This document shows, piece after piece, positions 23,501-38,500 of a stretch of DNA of 64,000 bases. Source of the stretch: Zonotrichia leucophrys gambelii. Taxonomy: Eukaryota; Chordata; Aves; Passeriformes; Passerellidae. The DNA lies in the NCBI RefSeq assembly GCF_028769735.1, contig NC_088170.1, forward strand, positions 48,083,585-48,147,584. Direction: 5' to 3'. Both the position numbers and the translations under genes were made by a program. Below the pieces are notes generated by a model. The model was not told where the DNA came from. It worked only from the letters and a program-made list of their open reading frames with translations, and ran no database searches. Each line of letters starts with the position of its first letter. Positions within the stretch are counted from its first letter, which is position 1.

Positions 23501-26500
23501 TCTACCAGAAAACTGTTGGTCTGATCTCTTCAGAAATTATGTCAGAAAAATTCATAGGGAGAAACATGTTGGTGATCATTTTTAGTAGAAAGCACCTAGT
23601 GACATGCTGGAGGGCCAGTGCTACTGGTGAGTTTCTGCAGAGCCCCATGTGAAAGCTCATCCAGTAGCAGCCCTGAGGTGGAGTGACATCCTGCCTCTCA
23701 GTGAGTCCTTGTGCAAATTGTGGGGTTCATTCTGGTTTCACCTTCACTGGAGTGAATTGTCTTTGTTGAAAGTTAAGAGAATAAATCTGGTGTTAAAGGT
23801 AAAACCAGAATCAAGACGTCACTGTTTCAAAGACTGTACAGCTTAGTTATATTTTTTCAATTTTTCTTTAAATTGCGTTGTTGATTTCCATATCTCTTAC
23901 TTCTTGTAGTGTGAAAAATTCACGATTTTTCCCACAAGGGAAATTTATAAAATGTTTCTAATATTCTGAAACCTTTGGAATGCAATCAACTTTTCTCTGC
24001 CAATCAGTTTCAGCATCTGCTTATATCTTAAGTAAGATCAGCAGATGTTTGCATGGATTTTTACTTCACAAACTAAGGAGGAATTAAATTTGGCAACTGT
24101 AGCTGAGATTCACAGTGATTTACAGCATTAACTGGACAGTGATGTTTTTCTAGAGAAATAACAAGTCCGTAGGGACTGGGTTAATTGCTGTTTTTTCAGT
24201 GCAATAACTCAGTGTGATCCCTCTTCAGTTCTGCATTATGGTAAATGTGAGTCCTGGAACTAATCAGTATTATCTTTTCATGTGGCATTTGGGGCTTTGT
24301 TAGTGGTTATTTGTCTGGAATGATTGCATTTGTTGACACTAATTTATAATTAAATTATTATTTAAGAAAGGAAGAGCAGTCTGATTACCTTCATCTTGGT
24401 GCTCTAGATGGGTTTTTGCATTTGCACCTATAAAAAAGCCATTTGATAAGGCTCTCATTGTATGGTAACTGATGTTTTTTATAAACCTCAAGTACCATTG
24501 TAATTTGGGAAAGATTAATTATGTGTGTGTCTGCTTCTTACAGAGTGCAAAGTCTGGCGAAATCCCTTAAATCTGTTCAGAGGAGCTGAATATAATCGGT
24601 AGGTGCTACAAAATTACAATTTTCAGGCATAGTCCTGCCTTAAGGAGCTTAACTGTTCTGTTCCATTAATTTAACTTAGGAGATGAAGAAACAAAATCAA
24701 CTGTAGAAAAATGCACTTATGTCAGGTTTTTCTGTAATTCATAAAATGTTCCTGAATTAAAAGGAATTTAAATTCATGCTGATGCACTTTCTTATTTCTC
24801 TTAATATTTGCTATTTCTCCAATTTTTGGCAACTTTATAAAAAAAGATGGAGTAACCTAAGTGTGTTGTGCCTGGTGCTAATGCAGCAGTTCTGTTCAAA
24901 TCCATTCTAGCAAAAATCCTAATGAATTCCATATAGGTTTCATTGAGTCCTAATGTTTGAATATGTGTTTTACCAAATTCCAGTGTGTCCTTTTCAACAT
25001 CCTCATTAGCTTAGGCTCAGCTGCCATTGCTCCATCCCAGTATGGTGAAATGCAATGTATGTTGGTTAGAAGATTGGCCAGGTGAATTTCTTGGCTATGC
25101 CTATCTCAGAGGTCTGGGATTCTTTTCTGGATTTGTTTTGCCAGTGTGACCTCATTAACCAGAATGTCTCCTTGTTGGCTCGTTTGCAGGTACACATGGG
25201 TAACAGGAAGAGAACCTTTGACTTACTACGATATGAATCTTTCAGCACAGGACCATCAGACATTCTTTACCTGTGACACAGATCATTTACGGCCTGCAGA
25301 TGCTAGTAAGAGACCTTGGGAACAATTGGATTAATGATAGATTCATGGCTGATTTAAACTGATGCAAGAAAAATGCAGTGAGACATCAGCTCTTTCATGT
25401 GGATAAGAAAAGGCAAAATTTTGATAATGAATTTATAGAATTCTAGGTCTGAACAAGTAGCTATATATGTAAATTATTTAATTTGTGTTGCTGTGTTCTG
25501 CTGTGTTGCTGGAGTCATTCAAGGTACCATTTAAAAGTGTAAAGGCTTGTTCCTTTTGTCCTCTTTCTTGCAGTGGCTTCAAACATACATAGCTTAATTT
25601 GCCTCCAGCTGCAGTGCAGTAGGTTGAGTTACATTATCCAGGTTTCATTTGGTCTACGCTGATAGAAGAGAGAGAGCTGATGTAAAATTTGAGACCTGTG
25701 TTTGATTCCCTGATGTAGTTAGGTCTGTAAAAATTTGGGAGCAGCACATTTACAACTGAATTTGTATGAGCAGCTTTAGTTGTGTTAAGCCTGTATTGTG
25801 AAGTCCATATGCAGACTTTCATTCTACTAAAAATATACAACAATGATTTCAGTCATTAGAATTTGCCTGTGAAGAGATAAATATTTGTCTCTTAGGAAAG
25901 GAGAGATACTAACAGTTGGGTGCTCCATTCTGAAGGCATAGTTACATAGGAGAGCATATTGTGGTTTTTTTGGCACATGATAAATATGAATCCTATTTTC
26001 TGAACTTGTGGTGTAATTATGAGGTGGTAATATTAGCCTGGAAGTTGTTTCCGTTTAGCATTCACATAAATCAACAGCTCAATAAGGAGCTAGAATAAGA
26101 ACCCCAACTATCCCTTTATTGTTTTGTTCTCTGTGGGATCTACTACATCAAGAGGAGGTAGCTGCTTGTCACCTCTGTATTTGGCAATGCAGACAGCCTG
26201 ATCTCTCAGCCAGACTTTCTCCTAGAAAAAAGTTTAATTAAATGAAAGAAGAAAAAACATTGAGTATTTGGGACAAAAGCTCTTGTTTGTTTTGTGTCTT
26301 TTTGAATGATCACTGAGCTATATGAAATGCTCTGTAGTGACTTAGGCTGAGATCAATAAATTATTTTTTTACAGTGCGGTGGATTCTCCTTGTTAATCCT
26401 TTAATAACTGATATTTCTTTCTCTTCCTTTGTTTATTGAATAGTAATGCAAAAAGCCTGGAGAGAGAGAAACCCTCAAGCCCGAATTTCTGCAGCACATG

Positions 26501-29500
26501 AAGCTTTGGAATTGAATGAGTGAGTGACAACAACATTAACATTTATTTCCTGTCTTTTAAAAAACCATTTGATGATATTTTAAGGCTGGAGGTTTGCTGT
26601 AGTAATTTTTAACCACGATTACAGGCCTGTCAAAGGAAGGCCTACAACAGAAGGAAACCAGCACAGCTGCATGTTGTGCTAGCTACCCAGAAGATCCTTA
26701 GGGTAGTGATGACAATGGGAGTCTTCCTATTGATGTCAGCAGGCTTTGGAACAGCATAGAAAAATGCTAATTAATTTACCTCCTGATGAGCATATGAAAT
26801 ATGCATTTAAAGGATGAAGAGTTTCCTTCTGGATTTCTCAGTCATCAAAAACAGAAGCAAGAAAGAAGGAACTCATAAACACATTCTCAAAATACTCATT
26901 TCATAATATGAGAAAACATGATGTAATTTGCTGTGACTTTTGGTCCTTGAGTCTGTTATTTATTTTTTTCAATGAGAAGTGTAGTATTTTGAGATCCCAC
27001 AATAAACAGTGCTGATGATTTACTGGTATGGCAAACTGTATAAATGTTGCTAACATGCATAAAAGGAACCCCTTAAGTTGCTGAAGTTAGATTGCTAGCT
27101 TCTAGAATTCCATAAACTGGTGCTGTACAGATAATCCTTCATGTGTTTCATCAGAAGAAAAGAAGGAATTTTTTCTTCTTGTATAGTGATTTAACATGCA
27201 GCATAAAAGGGAAAAAGCAAGCTATAAGCCTGTCCTACTCACATTTCACAGAATTACAGAATGGATGAGGTTAGCAGAGATTTTTGGAGGTCAGCATGTA
27301 ACCTCTCCCTTCAGACAGGGCCACCTACAATGCCTGGCACAGAAACATGTCCAGCAGGCTTTTGAATGTCTCCAAGGAGAGAGACCTGACAACTTCCTTG
27401 GACAGCTTGTACCAGTCCTCAGTCACCTTTATAGTAAAAAAAGTGTTTCTGAGATTCAGGGAGAACCTCCTGTGTGGTTTTTTGTGCCCATTGTCTCTGA
27501 TCGTTTCACTGGGAACCACTAAAAGGAGCCTGGCACTTTCCTCTTTGCCCCCTCACTGCGGGAATTTACAAACTTTGACAAATTCCCCCCCCAAGCCTTT
27601 TCTTTTCCAGACTGAACAGTCCTAGGTCTCTCACACATTTCTCATATGTGAGATGCCCCAGTCCCTAATCACCTTCATTGGACTCTCTGCATGTCCGTGT
27701 CCCCCTTGTGCTGGGGAGCCCAGAGCTGGACACAGCACACCACATGTGACCTCATCAGGGCTGACTAGAGGGTAAGGATCACCTCCCTCAACCTGCTGGA
27801 AACACTTCTGGTGCAGCTCTGCTGCAAGGGCACAGTGCTGTTTTGGTTTTTGCTTGGTCTGGGTTGGGTTTTCTTTGTTGTTGTTGTTTTATCTTTACAA
27901 CTACACTTATAATCTGTTCTTTTTATATGGCAAATGTTACAGTTCTGTTGATTCTTTTCATATCTTTACGGTAAGGGATGTGGTTTATATTAAAACAATA
28001 GTGCATAAAACTAGTCTTGATTTCCAGAACGAGTTTTAGGGATGTAGGATTAGTGAGACAGCTGCTTTACTTTCTGGGACAGTTGTCAGTAGGTGTACTC
28101 AAGGGCTGAGTGATACAGGTCCTAAAAATGAGAGTCATGGTGTTGTTGACAGAATATTTGTTCATTGGGATAGTTCATCAGAAAGGTACACAGACAACAT
28201 TTCCTTGCCTCTGTATTTAGTACATCCCTTCTAGTCTGCATGTCTTCATATAGTTTTTACTTCACATACCTTTCTCATGGTTTTTCGTCTGATATTTTTG
28301 CAGGTGTGCTACTGCTTATATTCTCTTAGCTGAAGAGGAAGCAACAACAATTGTAGAGGCAGAGAAGCTGTTCAAGCAGGCTCTGAAAGCTGGAGAGGGC
28401 TGTTACAGGCGCAGCCAGCAGCTACAGCACCATGGTGCCCAATATGAAGCCCAACACAGTAAGTTTTTTAGGAGGGAGAGAACTTCCAAAGAGTTCTTTG
28501 GATTTGGGGTTTTGGGGTTTTTTGTTTTCCCCCTAAGAACTATGCAGTCAGTGTTCGACATTGGCTGGAATGTGGTCCTAGAGCCAGACTATTCTGTTTT
28601 AGTGTTTTTACTTGATTCTGTTGCTGAGATGTCAATGCTCAGATTACAGATGTGCCTTTATTTTGTCATGGCAGAAGATGCATAAGCATGTACTTAACAG
28701 AAAAGAAAAGGTATCAGAGCCAAAGAGAAATGACATTCAGGAAAAGCTGAACACCCTTTAAGGAAGTTGCCTTTTTGCAAACTGGGCTTATGTTGTGAAA
28801 AGGCATGGTGGAAACGGGAGTGAAGTGATGTTTAGCCTGCTTTTTTCCATCACCTCTGGGGTAAATGCTTACACTGTGTTGTTCTGTGTAAAAGTTAATG
28901 AGACCCATTAGCCAGTGAGACGTTGGAAGTTAGTTGCATTTATTAAGAAAGGTCACAGAAACTTAAAATTTTAAAAATTGAGTAATAAAGTGCTTTAAAT
29001 GGAAGTCAAGATTTTTATTACTTTTTTAAAAAGTTTGAATAAGCAGGTTTATCTGCTGTGCTATTTATTAGAGTCTCCTTAAATCTAAGAAAATACATTC
29101 ACTGACAGTAAATGACCAAAAAGATAATAAAGCAAGCAGTCAAGGTTATTTCTAGACTACAGTGGATACCTTAGGCAAAGATAACACAAATCAATTACAT
29201 AAATACAAGCACTAGCATACTTTTGGGCATCTTCAGGTTTCTCAGGACCTGATTTCACAGCCTCTGGCTATCCTCCATAATTTGAAGATTACTGATAAAA
29301 ATTGTACATAGTAAAATTGTCTGTGATCCCTGGTTTCAAATGTGTATGCAAGTATATACCTGAAAACCCAAGGTTTCCTAAAACTTGGGGATAGTATTTA
29401 AAACATTTGTTGTTTGTAAAATCATATTTAGAATGGTTTGTTCATTTTTGGTGAAAGTAAAAATAGAAAGCAGCTGAGCCCTTGAAGCAATTTTTGGGCT

Positions 29501-32500
29501 CTAGCAGGCTTATGGTTGTCTGTGAAACCTTAATTTGCATACTCAATCCATCTTGAGTGCACCAATTCTATGAAAAGTACACAATAAGTGGTTAGTAAGC
29601 ACTGTCACGATGTTTTTGTCCAAGGTAGCCTGGGAAGGTTTGTGCAGGCAGATACAAGTATGTTATTTCTGTAACCTGTGTGTGCTAGGTAGCTTCTGTC
29701 ATCATCAGATTTGCCACCCTTCAGTACTGCAGCAGAGGAAGTAACCATTGAATTACAAAGCTAAGTGCACTGTCACAGAGCAGGGAGGCAGAAAAGTGAC
29801 TGCCAGCTCTGACCATGCCTTCAGGAGGGGCCTGATCATCCCACTGTTCTGTAGCACTCAGTCTCCCCTTGAAAATGTCAGTGTGCACCCACAGAAATTA
29901 GGGAATCTGCAGCCTCAGATGTTGCCTTGGACACAGGGGCTTCACTTAGAATTCTTTTGATTGTATGCTAGACTTCTGCATGTTTACAAAGGTGGAGAGG
30001 AGGGACATGTGTTGCAGTTCCATGGTTCTGAGAAGTCCTGTATTCTATTTCTGGTCTTCAGAGTTAATTCTGGGATGAAGAGTAGGCATTTCGTCTTTTA
30101 AAGGTGAAATACACTGTAAGCTCTTGAACCACAACATGTTGTTCTATGTTTCTGTTTCTTCACGTGTTCCACCTCCTTTATAAAATATTTTGTTAAACCA
30201 TAAAGAGTAAATAATGACTTTGAGTACCCAACTTGCCCTCTTTAGGTGATAGCCTATTAAAAGCAAAGGCAATTTTATTTTTAAGGTTGCTCATGTTAGG
30301 CATCCCAAGTCATTAATAACCTCAGAGAATTTTAGTCTGAAAAAATGTCTTGATTTCTTAGTAAGTGGATGCCTTTTGAGCATTCCTGCTCAAACTCCTG
30401 AAAAGAAGCTTAACCTGAAATGTATACCTCATAGCACATTACATAAACATGTTGAAACAGATGTAACTAATAAATTGTGTATTAAATATATAGGAATCAA
30501 TAGAGAGATAAGGAATTAGGTAATACAGAATACAGCTAAAGAAATTATTCTCTCCTTATTTATTTTTTTCCTCTAAAGTAAATCCTTTTGACCTGCTGCC
30601 TAATCTATTGAAAATTTTAATAACACCTTTAAAACAATTTGTGGGTACTTGGAATGTTTTCAGCACACATGTTGTTCTTATTATGAAAGGCTTGAAAATG
30701 TTAGGAATAGGCTAAAAATCTTAACAGAGCACATGCTATACTCAAAGATAATTTGTAGCAGGTGTATTACATTTTCATGATTCAGTAATTTTATAGATTA
30801 TTATCTGTCCATTCATTTCCTGTTGGTCCAGAAGCATTTTAAGAGTTCACATTGTAAGTGAATGAGAAGTGAAAGGAGTGAGAGTTCTCCAGGAGAATAA
30901 TTATAACTGCTGTTCAGTTTCTGTCATCTTTGCTGTTAGGGAATCTTCCAGCACACAGGACTGTCATATCTCAAATATGTTAATTTGCCATCCCTAATTA
31001 GTGGTGTGAGGAATTTGAAGATGGTAATTGGGTAATGAATAAAGGCTGTAAACAAAAAGTTCAGAGTATACTTTTCTTCTAATCATTAAGAGAAAGTTTT
31101 TTAGGAGGATGAGGAATTGCTTTAATACTTCTTTTTGACAAGCATGTACATAACTGTACCTTCAGATCTGCTTATATTTCACAGTGCAAGGCCATTCCAA
31201 TAAGTACTTGTACCACTGTATGTCTTGATTATTTCCATTGATTTCAGTTCTATTATGCCACATCTAAATATTCTGATTTTGGTAACATTTTATTAAAATT
31301 CTTGTGAAAGCATTGGTGGTAGTGAGTAAGAAAAAATTTTAAAAAACCTGTGTTTCCTTTTTTGTTGGAATATTCAATGAACCTTTGTTCTATTTTAATG
31401 CTGTTTCTTTTTCCTCTTATACAGGAAGGGACACCAATGTGTTAGTATATATTAAAAGAAGGCTGGCAATGTGTGCAAGGAAGCTGGGAAGGACCAGGGA
31501 AGCAGTGAAAATGATGAGAGATGTGAGTTTGGATTTCTTTTGCATGTCATATTTACATAATTGTAGTACAGAAATTATACATTTTCTTGCAAGTTAGCAG
31601 CCACTCCTGCTTCAGTCAGCACTGCTGGTATTTCATTTGTATGTGTAATGTACATAAAGACAAAGTTAAGTGATCATTTATTTATAGGGATATGTATTGG
31701 AGTTAGGAAAGCAACATCTAATACCAGATGGGTGGTTGCTCATGCAGCCTGAACTTCCCATCCTGGTACATGTGCAGTGAAGGGCAGTCTTTAATTATTT
31801 GATCATGAAGTTTGTAATATTTTTTTGTCTGAGCCCATGTGGTGAATGCTGCTAACTTAAGTATTCTGTTTTCTCCTTCAAAGCTGCAGTTTGGCTCTCT
31901 GCATTGTTTGTGTCACACTGTTCAGCTCTAGGGTGTTAATTATTCATGCAAAACCTATCACTGAAAAGTCAAACCCCAAGTTATGAATCTGTAATTAACT
32001 GAACCCCCTCTGAGATGGAGGCTGACTGTATTGTGTCTTTGTAGGCAGGGGAGCACCAGTGGTAGTTATAAGCTAAAAAGTTACAGTCTTGAAACACTGA
32101 ACATAGCTATTTTGGAGATGGCAGAAGGGGCAGCTGTTCACATTAGGCAGTGTATGTGTTTCAAATATGTAAAATGCTCCAGTTTTTCAATGTAGCCGTG
32201 AATGCCCAGAATTTCTTTCAGTGATACTCCCAGGATGCAGATTAGGAGCACAGCTCTTTGAGGAGGTGACTTATATCACCTAAGGTGGCAAGTCTGTGGC
32301 AGAAGTAGGAATGGAACCTCTGGGCAAATGATGGTAAAACTCCCAGTTTCCTTTGTTTCTTACACTTCATATTCCAGCTCCCACAAAAAAAAATGGAAGA
32401 GATGAATCCAGCAAGATACATAGTTCTGCAAATTGACATGCAGGTGTTAAATTTTAAATGCACAAAATTAAATCCCAGACTGGAATGAAGCACGTGTAAA

Positions 32501-35500
32501 GTGTTCTTTAGGCAGCTCAGATGAATGGTCCGGGAAGCTGCCTAGTGAAAAGGGAAATTCTTGTTACATGTCAGTGGGAATTTTAATGTAAAAAGGAAAG
32601 TGACTTTCTTGGAGCTGAGGCACTTGCATCAGGGGCAGTAGGGCAAGTGTGTTTGCCAGCTTGGAATCCAGGACTTGACATGTCTTGAAACTGGAGCACT
32701 CATAAGCATTTTTTGAAAACACTGAGCAGAGTTCACAATAATAATGGAGGTTCTCATCCTAAGTATCTACAGATGCCAAGTGGTGAGTAACTTTGTTTTC
32801 TGACTCTTGCTGGAGCTCTTCAGGCACACAGCTCTCAGTCTCCAGAACCACTAGAATCCCAGACAGAGTTGTTGAAAAAGAGCTTGTCAAAAAAACAGCC
32901 ATTGTACAGCTAGGAGTGTGAGAAAGAGGAATGAGGAAGAAAGACCTGTTTTAGCAGTCTTCTGGTCAGCTGGGAGAATGTAGATTTCAAAAACATTGTT
33001 TTCAGTCCAGCCAGCTCCACTGATTCTTCATGAATTTTGTTACACAAGCACTGTGGGACAAATACTGAAATGTTTCTGGGACAGACATTGGAATTCTAAG
33101 TTCTGGCATTAATACACAAGAAAGATAAAATTTTGAATTTCCCCTTCAAATATCACACATCATAATTATGGCAAATTCTGGAGCTTACTATGGGCTGCTA
33201 AATGTGTTTTGAGATTTGTAGATAGGGCTATGGGGAACAGATAGTCTGTGAAGCATTCTTCTGCTATGTCAATATGTATGGATAGTTGTGTATGCAGAGC
33301 ACTTGGTCTGGGGACTTGGGTGGTCTGTCTAGTCCTAGATTTCTTATGCAAAGTGAGAAACAGAGCTTTGATTAGTGAAGGACTTATTTTTTCACTAGAG
33401 ATAAAATTGAAATTTATAAGCAAAATAGAAAATTATTGCAATTAAGTACAATGTGGATTTCCAGAGCCAGCAATAACAGGGAGACAAAGTCATCAGCTAT
33501 TAGACACTTAAAAACAAAAAACACTCTTCAACAGGAATGTTTTGTTAAAATGGAAGGACTGGATGCAAGACAGAGGAGGTATAAAGATGGAATTTCATCT
33601 TAGGGAGTTTCAACTCAGATCAATGCATTCTGTGTTTTTCCACATAGAGATACTGAGCCAAATTCTCAGAACTGAATTAGATACCTTTACAGCTCTTCTT
33701 TTTAAGCAAGCAGAGCTGAGAATTAGCAAGTCTCTCGATGAAATATTAAAGCAGCAGTAACTCTAGGTCACAGCTCCAGTACGCTGGGAGCAAAATTAGG
33801 GTCAAGTCAGCTGTGCAGATGCTTCTCCCAGACTGGCTTGGAGCTACTTACTTCTGATGAATGCATATCCTCCATTTCTTCATAGAAGACATAAATAGTA
33901 CACTTATGGAGAGGTTTGAAGAACATGAATCTGTCATTGAAGGTTTCTTTGTGATTGATGAGGAAGGAGATGAATTTATTCATCCTAAAAAGAATACGAA
34001 GAATATGTTGGCTGGGGACTGCTGAATCTAACATCAGGGAACACAGGGTGGAGGCCCTGTTTGTGTTTGAAAGATTGAAAACAGGTTTCTCAAGGCATGG
34101 AACATGATGGAAATGAAGTGTTAAGAGGTTCATGACACCATCTGGGAAATATGATTGGGATGTAGTGAGTCTTTGCCACTTCGAAAAAATAAAATATTTG
34201 AGAGTGTTTAATTTATTGCATATATGAGGCCATCTTGAGGACATTACTGACGGATTAGATTGTCTTGCTTGAATTTTTTGTAGGAAAAGACTGAGATCCT
34301 ACTTAAAGCACCTTAATGGAAGGAAAATGAGCTGTTGGTGACTTCAATAAGAGTTTTATTTTATGGTCATATATACTGTTGATAGGAAAATCATATTTCT
34401 TAATATTATATTGAAGGTTTTTAAAAGCAGGGGCTTTTTTAAAAACTGTTTAAAATCAAGGGTGCTTTAATTTTAAAAAATTGGGTAGGAATTTCTGTTG
34501 ATTCTGTGATTGATTTTGAGACAGTATTTTTTTGCTGGTTTTGCTGCTTGGACGTAATTCATTCAGTTGAATTAAAGAGAATTACAAACATGTAGTTTCC
34601 ATGGAAGCATGTAATGGAATCATACATAGGTGTTGCTTTTGCTTGTATTTCTGATGATAATTATTGACTATATTTTGCTATAGAAACCAGCAGCTGTCAC
34701 TATTTGTATATATTGAGTTAACTTGTGATCTCATTTTGATTACTGTATTGTTGGAATAACTCCAATGTAGTCAACAGAATTATTCCAGTTTTATTATTGT
34801 TTATACAGAGCATGATATGGTCTGTGAGGGAACTAGATTGCTTTACTGTCCCTGAGGAGAAAGTCTACAGTGCTCGTTGTTTTATTTGTTGTGCTGATTA
34901 TGTTGGGAGGATTTTAAGTAGTTTGTTCTAAATGATGTTGGAGGATTTAGTATGTGCAGAGGGGAAAGGCCATAATGGCTGTGAGTAATCTTTAGTATCC
35001 CTTGTGTTGAATCTTCCAAGCCAGTAGTGGTGATGAGCAAGGGTGGCTTTTTGTGCCACCTGCTTTCCATCTTCTCTTTTCAGAATCCCTCAGCATTACA
35101 GTGGAAGAAAACAGGAATGTGCTAAGTTTGCATCTTGTGTTTTTCATTGATGGAAAACAGAGGATGGGGAGGGTATGCAAAGGCACTTCCCTCTCTGCTT
35201 TGTGGGTTACTGAATCAGTGACTGCACCACTGAATTCAGGAGCAGGCCAACACAGTCATTTTCTTAACTGGGCCACTGGAGTATCCAGATGAAAATGTAC
35301 CATGCAGGAAAATGAATTGTCAAATTAATTGGAGCTTCTTGGGATTGTTCTGGAGAACATTTGGTGAAAATAGCTTTAATTGAAGGGAGATGTATGTTTA
35401 TGAAAGAGAAGAGTGGCAGGCAAAAGGTATGCTATTGGACAAAGCAAGTGGAAGTTCTTAATTGCTTCCTCCTTCAGAGAGAAGAAGAAAGAAACTCATT

Positions 35501-38500
35501 CTAGAGTGTATTTATCTCCTGCCCCATGGGCATGCATTCCCTCAAAGATTGCTTTGTGTTCTTATTAAGTACATATTTCTGAGACAGTGGAATTGCAGCT
35601 TGCTCTATGCTCAGCAACTTTGTTCAGAATTGAGTGAGGGAGAGAAGAGGGTCTCCAGGTCTTCCTTAAGTCTGGAGAAGGAAAGAATGACAAACACTTT
35701 TTCAGGGTCAGAAAAGTATATTTTATTTCTAGTATCAGTCATATCTGCTGATAAATTACTCTTTAGACCACTATAAAGGACCTAGAAGTCTGCTTTTACA
35801 TATTTAGCTCTGAGAACCTTGCTGAGGATATTTCAGTTTAATGTGTTTTTGTGTTCATCTTGGTGCTCACCTGTAGTCACTCTTTTATGCCACAGAGGAC
35901 ATCTAGGCAGCTTGTATTGTCAAGAGGGCTGCATGCTTAGCCATTGGCTGTATGAGAAGTTCTGTAAATAGTTGGGCTGCCCTAAGCATCTGAAATAGTT
36001 TTAAGAGATTATGTCACTTGAAGGGTTTGAAAGGGTACTCAACCACACTAAATCAATTTTAATGATATGGGTAGGCTGGGTTTTTATCTTCTTCTGATCA
36101 GTTGTATTAATGATTTTTGCTGGTATGATAGTTCTGCAAATCTAGCATACTTTCTTGGCAACTTCTTTACTGAGCTTTGAATAAGGATTTTTATTCAAGA
36201 TTCTGTCAAATTCTGTATTCTTGTGTGCACTGCTGATTACTTTTTGAGTAAGATATATATGTAACCAGAACAGTGTTCTGCACCTTGAATTACCAAATTG
36301 TGTGAAACAAAGGGAGTACTTATTCCTAATAAAGTATTCCTAATAAAGATGTTATGATCCCTAGCAACTTAACAACACAATTTCTGCATGACAGCTACTG
36401 ACTGTGTCTCCCAAATGCTTCTGTGCTTGAGGCAAGGATTAGTGAGTCAAACTCTTTGGCTTGTGTTACACAGGTCAGGTTAGGCAGGCTGGGCTGCTGT
36501 GAGTGGGATTCTAGTTTTATTCACATCTGCCGCAGTTGTTTCAAGCACCATTTATTAAAATTTGAAGGGAAGGTACTTGGTTCAATGAGACCAGTGTTAT
36601 CTCATAGATTTTATTGTTCTTTACTATACTATACTTTTACATATATTTTACTACTCCTGTGAATGGTGACATTTGCCAGTCTCCACCACAGATTGATATC
36701 TTCAGTTAATTCTTTTTCTGATCCACAAGCACTGCAATAATGGCAAGTGATAAATACTGATTTTAACATTTTCATAGGTCTCTGTATTCAAGTACAGTTT
36801 GTTTGTTCACAGATTCACATGGTATGCTAAGTGGGTACAGTAAGTTGGAATATCCCTCATTTCAGTGGGCTCTTAAAGTGGAGAGTTCTGTGATTCCCCT
36901 AATGATATTTATCCCTTCCTTTATCTTCACATGACTCAGACCCCTCACTTTTAGTCATGATTGTGATTCTGCTCAGAACTCTCAAAAGCTAAAAATTTGG
37001 TGACTACTACCTAAACTGACAGTAATGTTTCTCATATAAATTACAGGTTTCCAGCATTGTCATTCTATTAAGATAGAATACAGTCACATAGTCTTGGTGA
37101 GAGCCCTGGTAACTGGACTCCTTTTTGTTCATCTTGCATCAGTCAATATTCAGAGACTTGTATATTACTTTAATTATGGTCTTCCATCTCTTTGGATTAT
37201 CCTAGCTCATTTTTGAGCTCCTAGATAATTTCCTCACTTTATTTCACTTAAAAATCCACTGCTAAAAATATGTCAGTTTCTGAAAAAAAGAACTTTAGGA
37301 TGTTCTTTCCAGGACTAATTCTGTCTACTGCTTTTGCCACCTCTTAGTAGCCACTTTTACTTTCAGGAGGAATTAAATGTATTTAATATGAGTTTTCATG
37401 AGCAGGTTGCTTCTAATAGAAGGTATCCCTACCCTCACCAGGGGGGGTTGGAACTAGATGATCTGTAAGGTCCTTTCTAAGCCAAAACATTCTGTGAATC
37501 TGGGATGCAAATAAAGGGGACTTCAGCAGGACTGTGAGTAATGACTTTATTTTCATTCTTTATAAAGTTACTAATATTTGATGTGACAAACATTATTATA
37601 ATTTAGAACTGTTACATGTTTTATATAACATGATTGTTTAGTAGTAAGTGCAAAATCTAGAATAACTTGTGTTCTTCTGGGTTCATGCCATATCTGTTTT
37701 AAATTTCCCTTTATTCCTGAAATATATTCATTTTTTACAGCAAAATCTAAATAACAGCATTTTCATAATTGTATTTATTAAAGAACTTGTCATACTGTAA
37801 ACACTTTAATCCTCCAATTAAGAGAGAACAAAAATGCTTCATGCTCTAACATATTTCCTTACTGTTTGCATATTTAGTAAGGTCATTTTTCACTTAATTT
37901 ACTCATTGTTAATCCTACATTGAAGAGAAGTCATATTGTCTTTGAATATTATGCAGCACTAGTTCTAAATTCAAGTTTAAAATGGAATGTTGGCAAATTA
38001 TAAACCCATGCCATCCCAGAGTTAGTGTGAACTGGATCTGGGTCTCTTTTCTTACACTCTGAGGTTGTCAAATTTCCTGAATTCCACGTATGAGGAAAAT
38101 ACAAGGATCCTACTGCTAATTATTTCCAAGCTTCAAAACAACAGGATCTGACTGATTTGGTTTCTTAGCTGCTATCCTCTCTGAGCTGTAAAAGGGTAAC
38201 TGTAGAGCTGCTTCCAAAGAAACCAGTGATCATTTACCAAAAGGAATGCAGTACTTAAAGGAATTAATGAATTGACAGATTCCTGCTTTTGCTATAATTA
38301 AGCAGAACTTTGATTCAGATAGGTCCAGTGTATTTTAGATATTTTTCCAACTCCAAGAGCCATGATGTGTTTTTATCCCATGAATCCCACTCACAATGGG
38401 ACAGTGGTGGAATGAGTTGCACTTTTAGGACCAGGAGTTAGACTCATTTTTAAGCATCTGAGGCTTTTTGTGTGCTAACTTTAGTCTGCTCACAGTGTTT

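Larger units (their letters stand above)
20785..24543 (+). other. ST7: ST7 intron 3
   Basis: A 3.8-kb intron that opens with the end of the CpG island and a CR1 copy (20985-21385). An imperfect hairpin lies at 24014-24047. The rest shows no supportable feature. Confidence 0.85.

Noticed and set aside
27196..27625. Overlapping 108-, 92- and 64-codon frames
   Set aside because: They lie in a reverse-oriented CR1 3' fragment; chance frames in a repeat.
33807..34244. 145-codon - strand frame
   Set aside because: The opposite strand of the same region has a more protein-like, acidic composition; this frame is His/Ser/Phe-rich and unrecognised. Kept only as context for the possible relic.
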